A DNA stretch of 64,000 nt from DASZTV01 sp035547515 (GCA_035547515.1 DASZUS010000045.1:1-64000); one strand, 5' to 3'. Counted from the stretch's first letter, positions 34,035-43,482 are shown. The notes: a model not told the origin generated them from the sequence alone. A program made the numbers and translations.

Positions 34035-36283
34035 CCGACCGCCACGGGCGCCGGCGGCGAGGGCGCCGCGACACCCGGCTCGTCGGAGAGCCCGATGCGC
34101 TCGTGGAGTCTCGCGAGCGGCCGGGGCGCCCACCAGTTCCACCGTCCGGCCAACCGCATGAACGCGGGCACCAGCGTTGCGCGGATGATCGTCGCGTCGA
34201 CCAGCACCGCCAGGGTGAGGCCGGTGCCGAACAGCATCATGAAGGAGACGCTAGACCGAGAGATCGCCGCGAAGACGATCGCCATCAGCACCGCGGCAGC
34301 GGTCACGATCCGCCCGGTCCGTCCGAGGCCGAGGGCGACCGCGCGCCGGTTCGCTTGCGCCGTCCGCGTCGAGCCCACCCACTCCTCGCGAATTCGCGAG
34401 AGCAGGAAGACCTCGTAGTCCATTGACAGGCCGAACGCCACGCAGAACATCAACGGCGGCATGGTCGACGTGAGGTAGCCGGTCGTCGTGAGGTTCGGGA
34501 ACAGCCAATGCATGTGGCCCTCCTGGAAGATCCACACCATCGCACCGAACGTCGCGGTGAGTGACAACGTGTTGAGCACCAAGGCCTTCAGCGGCATGAC
34601 GACGCTGCCGGTGAAAAGGAACAGCAGCAGGAACGTCGCGAGCGCGATCAGCGCGATGACGTAGGGAAGTGGCGCGCTGATCGCGTGCAGGCTGTCGCGG
34701 TCCTCGGCGGTCTGCCCGCCGAACCAGACCGGCCACGGCGCGGGCACGGCCTCGGCCGCGGACAACGACTGCTTGGCGATGCTCGACTGCGGGGGCGCAT
34801 TCGTGGCGAGGACCAGATAAGAGGACCCGCCGGCGAGCATCGACGGCGTGCCGGCCCCGACCCGCTGGCCGTCGGCGTACTCCCCCGCTGCCGACTGGAC
34901 GCCTTCGACTCCGCTGACCTTCGACAGCTGCGCGGCGTAGGCGGCGAGCTGGCCTTGGTCGTCTCCGACGTTCGGGATGACCACGTCGATCGTCGACGCG
35001 GTGTTGGTGGCGAAGTTGGTGTCCGTGTCCTGGCCCACCTGGTACGCCGATGCACTGGGCGGCAGCACCCGCTGGTCGGGGAAGCCGAAGTGCACGTGCC
35101 GGAACGGCAGCCCCACGAAGACCAGCAGTGCGATCACGACGATGCCAACCGGCACAGCACGGCCCATCACACCGTCGGCGAACCGGTACCAGAACCCCTG
35201 CTCGACGGACCTCGCCGCCGGCTCGGGGCGACGGACGGTACGCCGCAGGGCGGCGCGGACATCGAGCGACTCCAGCCGCCCGGCAAGCAAGGTCAGCACC
35301 GCCGGCAGGATCACCAGCGCCGCGATGGCGGCAAAAGCGACGACGGCGATGCCGGCGTACCCGAAGGACCGCAGGAAGTAGAGCGGGAACGCGAGCATCG
35401 CGGCCAGTGAGAGCCCGACCGTGAGCGCCGAGAACAGCACCGTGCGCCCGGCGGTCTGCATCGTCCGGCGCACCGCCTCGTCCGGCGCGAGACCGGCGCG
35501 CACCTCCTCGCGATAGCGGCTCACGATGAACAGGCTGTAGTCGATCGCCAGCGCGAGCCCCATCGCGGTCGTCATGTTCAGCGCGTAGACCGAGACGCTG
35601 GTCACCATCGCGAGCAGCCGCAGGATCGCCATCGTCCCGACGATGGAGGCGAGGCCGATGGCGACGGGCAGCAGCGAGGCGATAAGGCTGCCGAACACCC
35701 AGAACAACGCAATGACGGTCAGCGGGACCGCCACCATCTCCGACTTGGCCAGGTCGGACTTCACGTCATGGTTGACCTGGTTGTAGACGGTATCGATCCC
35801 ACCCGCCTTGACGGTCACGCCGTCGTGCGTTCCGAGCATCTGCTGCACCGCGTGGCCGGCGCGGTCGGGCGCCGTGTTGTCGTTGCCGGCAACCCTTGCC
35901 ACGATCAGCGCGGACCTGCCGTCCTTGCTGACCAGCCCACGAGCCTCCTCCGCAGAGGCGGTCCAGTACGACGTGACGTCGTCGACGTACCTCGCATGCC
36001 GCAACGCGGCGACGTCGCGCAGCCCGACCTCGCGAGCCGTGCTTGCGCCGGCGCCTCCGGGATAGGACACCTCGAGGACCAGGTTCGGGTAGCCGGCGTG
36101 GAACCGGCTCGACAGGAGGTCGGCGGCCTTGCTCGAGGCCGCACTCGGGTTGTCGAACCCGCCCGATCCCAGGTGCGAGGCGACCGGCGCCCCGAAGACA
36201 ACAGCGATTACGAGTACGACGCCGGCGATGCCGAGCACTCGCTTCGGTGACGCGATCCCGCGGTTGGCAAGCGCAGTCAGCAT
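34031..36283 (-). CDS. MmpL-like RND-type membrane exporter
   Basis: A 750-residue RND-superfamily transporter of the MmpL type with 12 predicted helices in two halves. Each half has an extracytoplasmic loop: GFDNPSAASSKAADLL at the start of the first, HFGFPDQRVLPPSASAYQVG at the start of the second. The proton-relay sequences are in GLALAIDYSLFIVSRYREEV and FGLSMDYEVFLLSRIREEW, with the Asp-Tyr pairs typical of MmpLs. ATG 36283 is preceded by GGGGAGG. The TetR gene is downstream. Members export lipids, drugs or fatty acids; the substrate is unknown. Confidence 0.93.
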   Translation of the reverse strand: MLTALANRGIASPKRVLGIAGVVLVIAVVFGAPVASHLGSGGFDNPSAASSKAADLLSSRFHAGYPNLVLEVSYPGGAGASTAREVGLRDVAALRHARYVDDVTSYWTASAEEARGLVSKDGRSALIVARVAGNDNTAPDRAGHAVQQMLGTHDGVTVKAGGIDTVYNQVNHDVKSDLAKSEMVAVPLTVIALFWVFGSLIASLLPVAIGLASIVGTMAILRLLAMVTSVSVYALNMTTAMGLALAIDYSLFIVSRYREEVRAGLAPDEAVRRTMQTAGRTVLFSALTVGLSLAAMLAFPLYFLRSFGYAGIAVVAFAAIAALVILPAVLTLLAGRLESLDVRAALRRTVRRPEPAARSVEQGFWYRFADGVMGRAVPVGIVVIALLVFVGLPFRHVHFGFPDQRVLPPSASAYQVGQDTDTNFATNTASTIDVVIPNVGDDQGQLAAYAAQLSKVSGVEGVQSAAGEYADGQRVGAGTPSMLAGGSSYLVLATNAPPQSSIAKQSLSAAEAVPAPWPVWFGGQTAEDRDSLHAISAPLPYVIALIALATFLLLFLFTGSVVMPLKALVLNTLSLTATFGAMVWIFQEGHMHWLFPNLTTTGYLTSTMPPLMFCVAFGLSMDYEVFLLSRIREEWVGSTRTAQANRRAVALGLGRTGRIVTAAAVLMAIVFAAISRSSVSFMMLFGTGLTLAVLVDATIIRATLVPAFMRLAGRWNWWAPRPLARLHERIGLSDEPGVAAPSPPAPVAVG

Positions 36284-36300
36284 GCCGGACCTCCCCAAGA

Positions 36301-36329
36301 GTTAACGGCGCTAACTTAGCGGTGTTAAC
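36301..36329. promoter_or_regulatory. Palindromic operator upstream of the MmpL-TetR operon
   Basis: An imperfect palindrome of 29 nt. GTTAAC at both ends and CGCTAA with its complement TTAGCG inside are matched around a central base; 24 of 29 positions are symmetric. It is AT-richer than its surroundings and lies 17 nt before the start codon of the operon. TetR-family operators look like this. The regulator is inferred to be the TetR protein encoded in the operon. Confidence 0.7.
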
Positions 36330-36376
36330 TCGTAGGGCGTCAAGTGGCTATGACCAACGTCACAATGCGCATGTGC

Positions 36377-36404
36377 CATAGGTATCGCCAGAGCGATACC
36401 TATG
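36377..36404. repeat. Perfect 12-bp hairpin downstream of the receiver-GAF gene
   Basis: CATAGGTATCGC (36377-36388) pairs with GCGATACCTATG (36393-36404) around a 4-nt loop. The 9-mer ATGTGCCAT occurs just outside both arms in direct orientation. It begins 10 nt after the stop of the receiver-GAF gene. There is no U run, so it could be a terminator-like 3' element or a protein-binding site. Confidence 0.6.
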
Positions 36405-36413
36405 TGCCATCGC

Positions 36414-37379
36414 TCACCCGAGGGTGCGGACCTGGGCCAGGCGGGCGTTGTCGATCACGATCGCGGCCGGCCCGTCCACCAGCCGCAGGGTGGCGAGCGC
36501 GGTCTCGCCGAAGGCGTGCTTCTGCCCGCTGGACAGCGCGATCAGGCCGATGACGTGGCCCCCGTGGCCCTTCAGCGGCATCGACAGGAACGTCGCCATC
36601 CCCCGCTCGTCCTCCTCGCCGAGCAGACCCTCGGGGTCTGCCAGGCGCAGCTCGAGATCGCTCACCGACAGCGAACCCCCCGCGACGGCATTGAGGGCAT
36701 CGACCGCGCCGGCGAGCATCTCGGCGTACTGCGCCTGCGACGTCTCCTGCGTGACGGCGACGTAAGCCGTGCGCTCCTCGAGCAGCAGCACCGAGGCGAG
36801 GTCGTAGTCGACGAACCGGCGCAGGACCTCGAGCACCCCGGCCACCGTCTGCTCGAAGCCGGTCAGCGTTGCCGCCAGCGCGGTGACCTCTGCGGCGACC
36901 GAGGTCTCGAACAGCTTGCGGTCCAGCAGGTCGCAGACCCGCGACATCACGTCGTCGTCGTCGAGCTCCACCGGGTCGGGTCGCAAGTTCCGACGGCCAG
37001 CCGCCGCGTCGTTGGCAGCGTTGATGACCTCGCGTACGGCGACGACCAGCTGTGGGGCCTCGAAGTCCTTGGTGAAGTACCGGTCGGCACCGGTCTGCGC
37101 ACCCCAGTAGCGGTCGCTGGCCGCGTCCAACGAGGTCAGCAGGATCACCGGGATGTCCGCGGTCTGCCAGTCGTCTTTGAGCAGGCGAGCCGCGACGTAG
37201 CCAGACACGCGCGGCATCTGCACGTCGAGCACCACGGCATCCGGCATGTTCGCGAAGACCTGCTGCACCGCCGACACGCCGTCCTCGGCGACGACGACCT
37301 CGAAGCCCTCCTTGGTCAGCACGGACGTCAGGATCCGGCGCAGAGTGGGGCTGTCGTCCGCGATCACCACGGTAGGCAT
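36414..37379 (-). CDS. Receiver protein with GAF-like output domain
   Basis: A 321-residue protein. The receiver (residues 1-120) has DDS, phosphoacceptor Asp52 in VVLDVQMP, and Lys in YFTKDF. The C-terminal 190 residues look like a GAF domain (AAEVTALAATLTGFEQTVAGVLEVLRRF, then FLSMPLKGHGGHVIGLIALSSG). There is no DNA-binding domain, so its output is probably by protein contact. The gene is the last of the chemosensory cluster, 13 nt after the CheA fusion gene. Confidence 0.85.
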   Translation of the reverse strand: MPTVVIADDSPTLRRILTSVLTKEGFEVVVAEDGVSAVQQVFANMPDAVVLDVQMPRVSGYVAARLLKDDWQTADIPVILLTSLDAASDRYWGAQTGADRYFTKDFEAPQLVVAVREVINAANDAAAGRRNLRPDPVELDDDDVMSRVCDLLDRKLFETSVAAEVTALAATLTGFEQTVAGVLEVLRRFVDYDLASVLLLEERTAYVAVTQETSQAQYAEMLAGAVDALNAVAGGSLSVSDLELRLADPEGLLGEEDERGMATFLSMPLKGHGGHVIGLIALSSGQKHAFGETALATLRLVDGPAAIVIDNARLAQVRTLG

Positions 37380-37392
37380 GGCTCGGGTTCTC

Positions 37393-39561
37393 CTAACGTC
37401 CGACGAGGCGGCGCACCGTCTCGACGAGCTCGGCCTGGTCGAACTGGGTCTTCAGCAGGTAGGCGCTGGCGCCGGCGTCCAGCCCGGCCCGCTGGTCCTC
37501 TTCGCTCACCCGGCTGGTCATGATCACCACGGGGACGTGCTCCCACCCTCGGGTGCGCCGGATGGTGCGCGTGAGCTGGTAGCCGTCCATCCCCGGCATC
37601 TCGACGTCGGTGAGGACCAGGTCGGTGGGCGTCTCGCGCAGCCGCGCCGCACCCTCGCTGCCGTCGACGGCGGTGATGACCTCGTAGCCGGCGCTGTCGA
37701 GGATCGCGCGCTCGAGCTCGCGTACGCCGACGGAGTCCTCGACGATGAGCACCCGCGGGCGCGCCTGCGCATCGGATGCCACGGGCTCGCCGATGCCCGT
37801 CATCGCGGCGTACGCCGGGGCGATGGAGTCGCTCTCGTCGCTGAGCTCGCGCAGGTCGACCAGGCACACGACGCTGCCGTCGCCGTCGATCGTGGCGCCG
37901 CTGATCACGGGCAACCGGCCAAGGAACGCGCCGAGGTCCTTGACGACGAGCTCGCGCTCGCCCTCGAGCCCGTCGACGGCCCACGCGACCTGCCGCTCGG
38001 CATGGCGGACCACGACCGCCGCGATGGCGTCCCGGTCGCCGGAGACCCCGAGCGCCGCACCCAGGTCCAGCAGCGGCAAGGTCTCGCCGTGTCGGACGAC
38101 CACCGGCTTGCCGGCGAGCTCGTGCACAACCGCGTTCTTCAGCGACAGTGACTCGACCACGCCAGGCACCGGAAGCGCGAAGCGCTCGTTGCCGACCCGC
38201 GCCATCAGGCAGCGCAGCACGCCGAGGGTGACCGGCAGGGTCAGCGAGAACGTCGTACCGGAGCCCGGGCTCGTGTGCAGCTCGACCAGCCCGCCCAGGA
38301 CCTCGACAGCGCTGCGCACCACGTCGAGGCCCACCCCGCGACCGGAGGTCTCGGTGACCTCCTTCGCGGTGGAGAACGACGGCTGGAACAGCACGCTCAT
38401 CAGCGCCGGGCCCGACAGCAGCGAGTCGGGAAGCAGCATGCCGCGCTCGATCGCGGCCGCCCGCAGGACGTCCTCGTCGATGCCGACGCCGTCGTCGCTG
38501 ACCTCGATGACGACGGTGCCTCCGGCGGCCCGCGCGGCGACGGTGACGGTGGCCTGCGCGGGCTTCCCGGCTGCCACCCGCTCCGCAGGCGGCTCGCAGC
38601 CGTGGTCGACCGCGTTGACGACAAGGTGCTTCAGCGCATCGGACACGCCGTCGAGCACCTGCTTGTCCAGCTCGACGTCCTGGCCCTCGAGAACCAGCCG
38701 GACGTCCTTCCCGGTCGCGGCGGCGAGGTCGCGTACGACGCGCGGGAGGCCGGCGACCACGCGGCGTACCGGAACCATGGCAAGGCCCATCGCGCCGTCG
38801 CGGACCTCCGCCAAGCGGCTGTGCGAGTCCTCGGCGAGCTCTCGGAGGTCACGCGACGCGGCCAGCAGCTGGTCGTCGACTGCGGTCAGCCGGGTCAGCG
38901 CCAGCGAGGCCTCCTCGCCGACCTCGACCGGGTGCAGCGCTTCCCGCAGCGTGCGCAGCCAGCGCGAGTTGTCGGTGGCGATGGCGTCGATCCCGGCGCT
39001 CGCCCGCTCGAGGCGGCGGGCGTCGAGCTCGGCCTCGCCGATCACGTCGATCAGCTCGTAGACCTTCGCCGTGGTGACCCGGACCGAGTCCGGGCCACGG
39101 CGGCGGCTGTCCTCGACGCCCTCGTCCTCTTCGACGGCCCCCGGCGTCCACCGGGGCACCTGCACCGGCTCCTCGCCGGCAAGCGCCCGCTGCATCGCAG
39201 TCGCGAGGGCGGCCAGATGGTCCTCGGGCACCGGCTCCTCGACTCCCGGGAGGGCACCGGCGATGCCGTCGCACGAGGCCAGCAGCAGGTCCACCAGGTC
39301 GCGGCGTACCGAGAGCCGGCCGTCGCGCAGCGCGCCGAGCAGGTCCTCCGCGTTGTGGGCGACCGCGAGGACCTCCTGCAGGCCCATCATGCGCGCAGAG
39401 CCCTTCACGGTGTGGGCGTCGCGGAACAGGCTCGCGACCACGTGCCGCGGCGACGGGTGCGCCTCCAGCGCCAAGAGCCCGGCCTGCAGCGACGCGACGC
39501 GCTCCTCGACCTCCCCGCGGAAGGTCGCGAGGAGCTCAGGGTCGTCAGCCCACCCGGCCAT
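37393..39561 (-). CDS. cheA: CheA-type histidine kinase fused to CheY-like receiver
   Basis: A 722-residue CheA homologue. The P1/Hpt domain has His50 in FRDAHTVKGSARM. A dimerisation region, then HATPase with HLVVNAVDHGCEPP, DDGVGID and GRGVGLDVV, and a CheW-like P5 domain follow. A receiver domain is fused at the C-terminus with Asp652 in VLTDVEMPGMDG and Lys in YLLKTQF. No separate P2 domain is obvious. It is a hybrid enzyme that can pass phosphate inside the same polypeptide. ATG 39561 lies 47 nt downstream of the first receptor gene. Confidence 0.92.
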   Translation of the reverse strand: MAGWADDPELLATFRGEVEERVASLQAGLLALEAHPSPRHVVASLFRDAHTVKGSARMMGLQEVLAVAHNAEDLLGALRDGRLSVRRDLVDLLLASCDGIAGALPGVEEPVPEDHLAALATAMQRALAGEEPVQVPRWTPGAVEEDEGVEDSRRRGPDSVRVTTAKVYELIDVIGEAELDARRLERASAGIDAIATDNSRWLRTLREALHPVEVGEEASLALTRLTAVDDQLLAASRDLRELAEDSHSRLAEVRDGAMGLAMVPVRRVVAGLPRVVRDLAAATGKDVRLVLEGQDVELDKQVLDGVSDALKHLVVNAVDHGCEPPAERVAAGKPAQATVTVAARAAGGTVVIEVSDDGVGIDEDVLRAAAIERGMLLPDSLLSGPALMSVLFQPSFSTAKEVTETSGRGVGLDVVRSAVEVLGGLVELHTSPGSGTTFSLTLPVTLGVLRCLMARVGNERFALPVPGVVESLSLKNAVVHELAGKPVVVRHGETLPLLDLGAALGVSGDRDAIAAVVVRHAERQVAWAVDGLEGERELVVKDLGAFLGRLPVISGATIDGDGSVVCLVDLRELSDESDSIAPAYAAMTGIGEPVASDAQARPRVLIVEDSVGVRELERAILDSAGYEVITAVDGSEGAARLRETPTDLVLTDVEMPGMDGYQLTRTIRRTRGWEHVPVVIMTSRVSEEDQRAGLDAGASAYLLKTQFDQAELVETVRRLVGR

Positions 39562-39608
39562 TCCGCCCCCAAATCCGGCTGATCATGTCCATATCTCTTC
39601 GGCGCGCG

Positions 39609-41333
39609 TCACTCCAGCCTGAACCTTCCGACGGTGCTCCTCAGCGATTCCATGAGGTCGCGCAGCCGGGCGGCGGAGGCCGCGTGGCTGCGTGTGGCGG
39701 TCGTCGCGCCCTCGCTGGTGCCTGCCACCACGCGCATCGCGTTGACCACGGCGTCGCTGGCGACCCGCTGCTGCTTGGTGACGTCGGTGATGCGCTCAGC
39801 GGCGAGCGCGGTGTCCTCGACCCGGTCGCTGATCACCGCGAGGGCGCTCTCGACCTCGCTGTGACGGTCCAGGCCGATCTCGACCGCCTCCACACCCTCC
39901 CGGCTGACCAGTGCGGTCGCTTCGACCTCCGCCTCGAGCTCCCCGACGATCCGGGAGATGTCGGCGGTGGCCGCGCGGGCCTTCGCCGCGAGCCCGGCGA
40001 TCTCGAGCGCGACCGTGGCGAACCCGTCGCCGTACCCGCCGACCCGGGCCGCCTCGATCGACGCGTTGACGGCGAGCATCGTCGTACGGCGGGCGAGCTC
40101 GTCGATGAGCCGCGTCGTGGCCGCGATCCGGGTGACCCGCTCGTCCAACCGCCCGGTCCGCACGCCGAGCTCGGCGACCCGCCGGCGGATCACGCCCATC
40201 GCGTCGCTCGCCTGGTGCACCGAGCCGATGCCGTGCTCGACGTCGCGGCGCGCGTTGCCGGCGTACCGCGCCACGAGCAGGGCGGTGCTGGCGATCGTCG
40301 TCGCCGTGGTGGCCAGCTCCTCGATGGTGCTGGTCGTCTCGGCGACCGCCGACGCCTGCTGCTCGACGGCGCCGACGTGGACTTCTGCGGTGTGGGCGAG
40401 ATCGGTAGCGCTCGCCGCGATCTGGTCGGCCATCACCGACATCTGACGGACCAGCCGGCGCAGCGACAGCACCGTGTCGGCGAAGACGACCGCCAGTGCG
40501 GCGGTCCCCTGGTCGGCAGGGTCCTCCAGCGTCGGCACGCGCGAGAGGTCGCCGGTGGCGACCGTCCTCAGCAGCGCAGACAGCCGCGAGACGTCGTCGG
40601 TCAGGCCCGCGCGTTGCCGGACCGCGGTGGCCACCGCGTCGTGCGCCATGGCTGCCAAGCCGCCCGCCGCCCAGCCGAACAGCGGGCACGCGGGAAGAAT
40701 CACGATCAGTCGACCCACCCCCGCGACGTTGAGCGTGTGCGAGAACCCCGCCGCCGCGTAGATGCCACCAGCCGCAAGGGCGCCGACGCCCAACCCGGTG
40801 GTCGCTCCTAGAACGGCTCCGGTCACCACGACCAGCGGTAGGAACAGCACCCAGGCGGGGCCGGCAACCCCGTCGGCGTTGGTGACGACGCCGGTCAGCG
40901 CGACCAGCAGCGTGAGCATCAGCAGCGCGCCGAACGTCCTGCGCTTGCCGGCGCTCATCCTCTGCGCGACGTTCAAGTCGGTGACCAGGCTGGCCAGAGC
41001 GACCGCTGAGAGCGCAGCCGCCAGTCCCCACACCACCAGTGCGATCGAGTGCACCGCCAGCGACTTCGAGTCCACGCGCGCGGCGACCGCGGCGCAGGCC
41101 GCGAGGAGCAGCAGGCTGCCGAGGGCGAGCTGCTGTGCCACCGCGAGCACCCGCCGGCGGAACTGGTCCGGGTGGTAGTCGGCGAAGTCGGCCGACACCG
41201 GCGGGTCGAGCTCGGAGAACTCGTCCACGACGGGCGCGACCCCGACGAGCTTCGCGAGCCGGCGCTCGACGTCGACCGGCAGCGCCGTGGTGATCGGCGT
41301 TACCGGTCGCTGCCGACCTGTCGCGTCAGGCAC
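39609..41333 (-). CDS. Methyl-accepting chemotaxis-like protein with degenerate tip
   Basis: A 574-residue receptor. After a cytoplasmic N-terminal stretch of about 70 residues come six to eight transmembrane segments (about 70-225), then a long coiled-coil signalling domain. At the hairpin tip canonical receptors read ADQTNLLALNAAIEAARAGE; this one reads ARRTTMLAVNASIEAARVGG and then GDGFATVALEIAGLAAKA. The residues usually contacting CheA and CheW are altered. It has no large extracytoplasmic sensor domain; sensing is probably within the membrane or cytoplasm. GTG 41333 is preceded by GGGAGCC. Confidence 0.88.
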   Translation of the reverse strand: MPDATGRQRPVTPITTALPVDVERRLAKLVGVAPVVDEFSELDPPVSADFADYHPDQFRRRVLAVAQQLALGSLLLLAACAAVAARVDSKSLAVHSIALVVWGLAAALSAVALASLVTDLNVAQRMSAGKRRTFGALLMLTLLVALTGVVTNADGVAGPAWVLFLPLVVVTGAVLGATTGLGVGALAAGGIYAAAGFSHTLNVAGVGRLIVILPACPLFGWAAGGLAAMAHDAVATAVRQRAGLTDDVSRLSALLRTVATGDLSRVPTLEDPADQGTAALAVVFADTVLSLRRLVRQMSVMADQIAASATDLAHTAEVHVGAVEQQASAVAETTSTIEELATTATTIASTALLVARYAGNARRDVEHGIGSVHQASDAMGVIRRRVAELGVRTGRLDERVTRIAATTRLIDELARRTTMLAVNASIEAARVGGYGDGFATVALEIAGLAAKARAATADISRIVGELEAEVEATALVSREGVEAVEIGLDRHSEVESALAVISDRVEDTALAAERITDVTKQQRVASDAVVNAMRVVAGTSEGATTATRSHAASAARLRDLMESLRSTVGRFRLE

Positions 41334-41385
41334 GAGGCTCCCAATGGACCTGTCGGGTGAAGCCGGATAGTCGAGCCGGGCGCCG

Positions 41386-42945
41386 CTAGACCTCGACCTT
41401 GAAGGCCGCGATCGAGGCGCGAAGCTCGGCTGCCAGGTTGTTCAGCTCCGCAGCCGAGGCCGCCGCCTGCTTGGAGCCGACGGCGTACTGCCGAGACACG
41501 TCCGAGACCTGGGTCATGGCCGAGACGACCTGGTCGGAGGCCGAGCGCTGCTGCTGGGTGGCGATCGAGATCTCCTTGGCCGCCGTGGTCGTCTCGTCGA
41601 CCATCCCCGAGATCCGCTCGAGGGCCTCGACCACCTCGCGGGCGAGCTCGGAGCCGGTGCGGACCTCCTTGGACCCCTCCTCGCTGGCGATGATCGTGGC
41701 GTTGGTCTCTGCCTGGATCTCCGCGACGATCGAGGCGATCTGGCCGGTCGACTCCTGAGCCCGCTCGGCCAGCTTGCGGACCTCGGCGGCGACGACCGCG
41801 AAGCCGCGGCCGTGCTCGCCGGCGCGCGCTGCTTCGATCGCCGCGTTGAGCGCGAGCAGGTTGGTCTGGTCCGCGAGGTCGTTGATCACCTCGAGGATTC
41901 GCCCGATCTCCTGGCTCTTGCCGCCGAGTGAGAGCGCGCGCGCTGCGATGGTGTCGACCCGCGTCGCGATCGCATCCATCGCGTCGACGCTGGACTGGAC
42001 TGCCTCACGGCCGCCGTCCGCATGCCGCAGCGTCTCCGCGGCGTACCTCGCCACCGCCTCGGAGGTCTCGGCGATCTGGGCGGCAGTCGCTGCCAGCTCC
42101 TCGATCGTCGAGGTCGTCTCGGTGACCGCGGAGGACTGCTGCGTGGCCGAGGCCGCGTGCTCCTCGGCGGTCGCCAGAAGCTCGCCCGCGGCAGCGCCGA
42201 TCTGCTCGCCACCACTGCGGATCTGGGTGACCAGCGTCCGCAGGTTGGTCAGGGTGTAGGAGAACGCGCCGGAGAGCAGCTCGAGTGCCTCGTGGTCGGT
42301 CTCGGTACGGACCAGCTGCACGGTCAGGTCGCCGTTGGCTGCCTTCGACAGGACCTGGGAGAGGTCGCCGACCCGGGCCTGGAGCTCGTCGCGCTCGGCC
42401 CGCGCCAGCGCCCGCATCGCCCAGATCGACTGGGACAGCGCGCCGTTGAACCACGTGAGCGCGGGGAAGACGGGCAGGACGAGGACCAGCCAGGCGACGG
42501 TCGAGGAGTCGACGCTGTGGGCGACGAGGGCGGCGACGACCAGGCTTCCGGAGGTCAGCACGCCGAGCAGGACGCTCTGCCACTGCTTCAGTGTCGTCGC
42601 CGCGAACAGCAGCGCGGGGAGATAGAGGATCCAGAACGGGCCACGCAGACCACCGGTGATGGAGACCGCGCCGCTCACCGACACGATGGTGGAGATCAGC
42701 ATCACCGCGCGGTAGAAGGTGATCCGCTTGCGGATGTGGGCGTTGCTGCGCACCAGTGACGGCAGCGCCGTCATGAACAGGGCGTTGAGGACCCCCAGGC
42801 CTTCCCAGTAGTAGAGCGCGTGCAGATACACGTGGATCCCGACCGCAGGGTGATCGTGCAGCACGATCGCTCCTACGACGGCGAGAACGATCGCGCCCCA
42901 CGTCGAGCCAGCCGCGACCTGACTGAGTCGCTTGCTGTAGTCCAC
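41386..42945 (-). CDS. Methyl-accepting chemotaxis protein (membrane-sensing type)
   Basis: A 519-residue receptor with about six N-terminal transmembrane segments (up to residue 180) and no large periplasmic domain. A cytoplasmic signalling coiled coil follows with the canonical tip LADQTNLLALNAAIEAARAGEHGRG and EVRKLAERAQEST. The layout resembles the other receptor 52 nt downstream, so the two probably arose by duplication, and this one keeps the functional tip. GTG 42945 is the start. The gene follows cheW closely. Confidence 0.92.
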   Translation of the reverse strand: MDYSKRLSQVAAGSTWGAIVLAVVGAIVLHDHPAVGIHVYLHALYYWEGLGVLNALFMTALPSLVRSNAHIRKRITFYRAVMLISTIVSVSGAVSITGGLRGPFWILYLPALLFAATTLKQWQSVLLGVLTSGSLVVAALVAHSVDSSTVAWLVLVLPVFPALTWFNGALSQSIWAMRALARAERDELQARVGDLSQVLSKAANGDLTVQLVRTETDHEALELLSGAFSYTLTNLRTLVTQIRSGGEQIGAAAGELLATAEEHAASATQQSSAVTETTSTIEELAATAAQIAETSEAVARYAAETLRHADGGREAVQSSVDAMDAIATRVDTIAARALSLGGKSQEIGRILEVINDLADQTNLLALNAAIEAARAGEHGRGFAVVAAEVRKLAERAQESTGQIASIVAEIQAETNATIIASEEGSKEVRTGSELAREVVEALERISGMVDETTTAAKEISIATQQQRSASDQVVSAMTQVSDVSRQYAVGSKQAAASAAELNNLAAELRASIAAFKVEV

Positions 42946-42975
42946 CGAGCTTCTTCTCCCTGTTGGTCGTGCGGG

Positions 42976-43482
42976 TCAGGCGGTACGGCGGCCGCGCGGC
43001 AGCCCGTCGCGCAGCCGCAGCACGGCCGCGACGTCGAGGACCGCGATCGGGCCGTCGTCACGAGGCACCTGGCCGCTGAGCAGCCCCGCGCCGTTCGGCG
43101 CGCTGACCGGCGGGAACGCTGCGACGTCGCTGCCCAGCATCGTGGTGCCCTCGACGCCGTCGACCAGCATGCCGACGACGATCGCGCCTTCGACCAGGAC
43201 GAGCAGGCGGGCGGAGGTCTCCAGCGGCGCCGGGTCGGCGCCGAGCAGGCCGCGGATGTCGAGGACCGGCAGGATCCGGCCGCGCCAGTTGGCGACGCCG
43301 GCAAGCCACGGGGGCAGTCCCGGAACCCGGGTGATGCCTGGCGCGCGGCCCACCTCGGCCACGCTGGACAGCTCGACCGCGAACCTGCCTCCGCCCAGCC
43401 GGACGACGATGGCGTCGGTGGCGGCCGCGACCTCCTCGTGCGCCGCTCCGTCCCCGAGCGTGCTCAACGGTGTGTCGTTCAC
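42976..43482 (-). CDS. cheW: CheW-like adaptor protein
   Basis: A 168-residue single CheW domain. It couples receptors to CheA. Visible are AIVVRLGGGRFAVELSSVAEV, RVPGLPPWLAGVANWRGRILPVLDIRGLLG and LLVLVEGAIVVGMLVDGVEGT. The GTG start overlaps the stop of the DUF6113-like gene by 4 nt, so the chemosensory genes may be read through from the mshB side. Confidence 0.93.
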   Translation of the reverse strand: MNDTPLSTLGDGAAHEEVAAATDAIVVRLGGGRFAVELSSVAEVGRAPGITRVPGLPPWLAGVANWRGRILPVLDIRGLLGADPAPLETSARLLVLVEGAIVVGMLVDGVEGTTMLGSDVAAFPPVSAPNGAGLLSGQVPRDDGPIAVLDVAAVLRLRDGLPRGRRTA

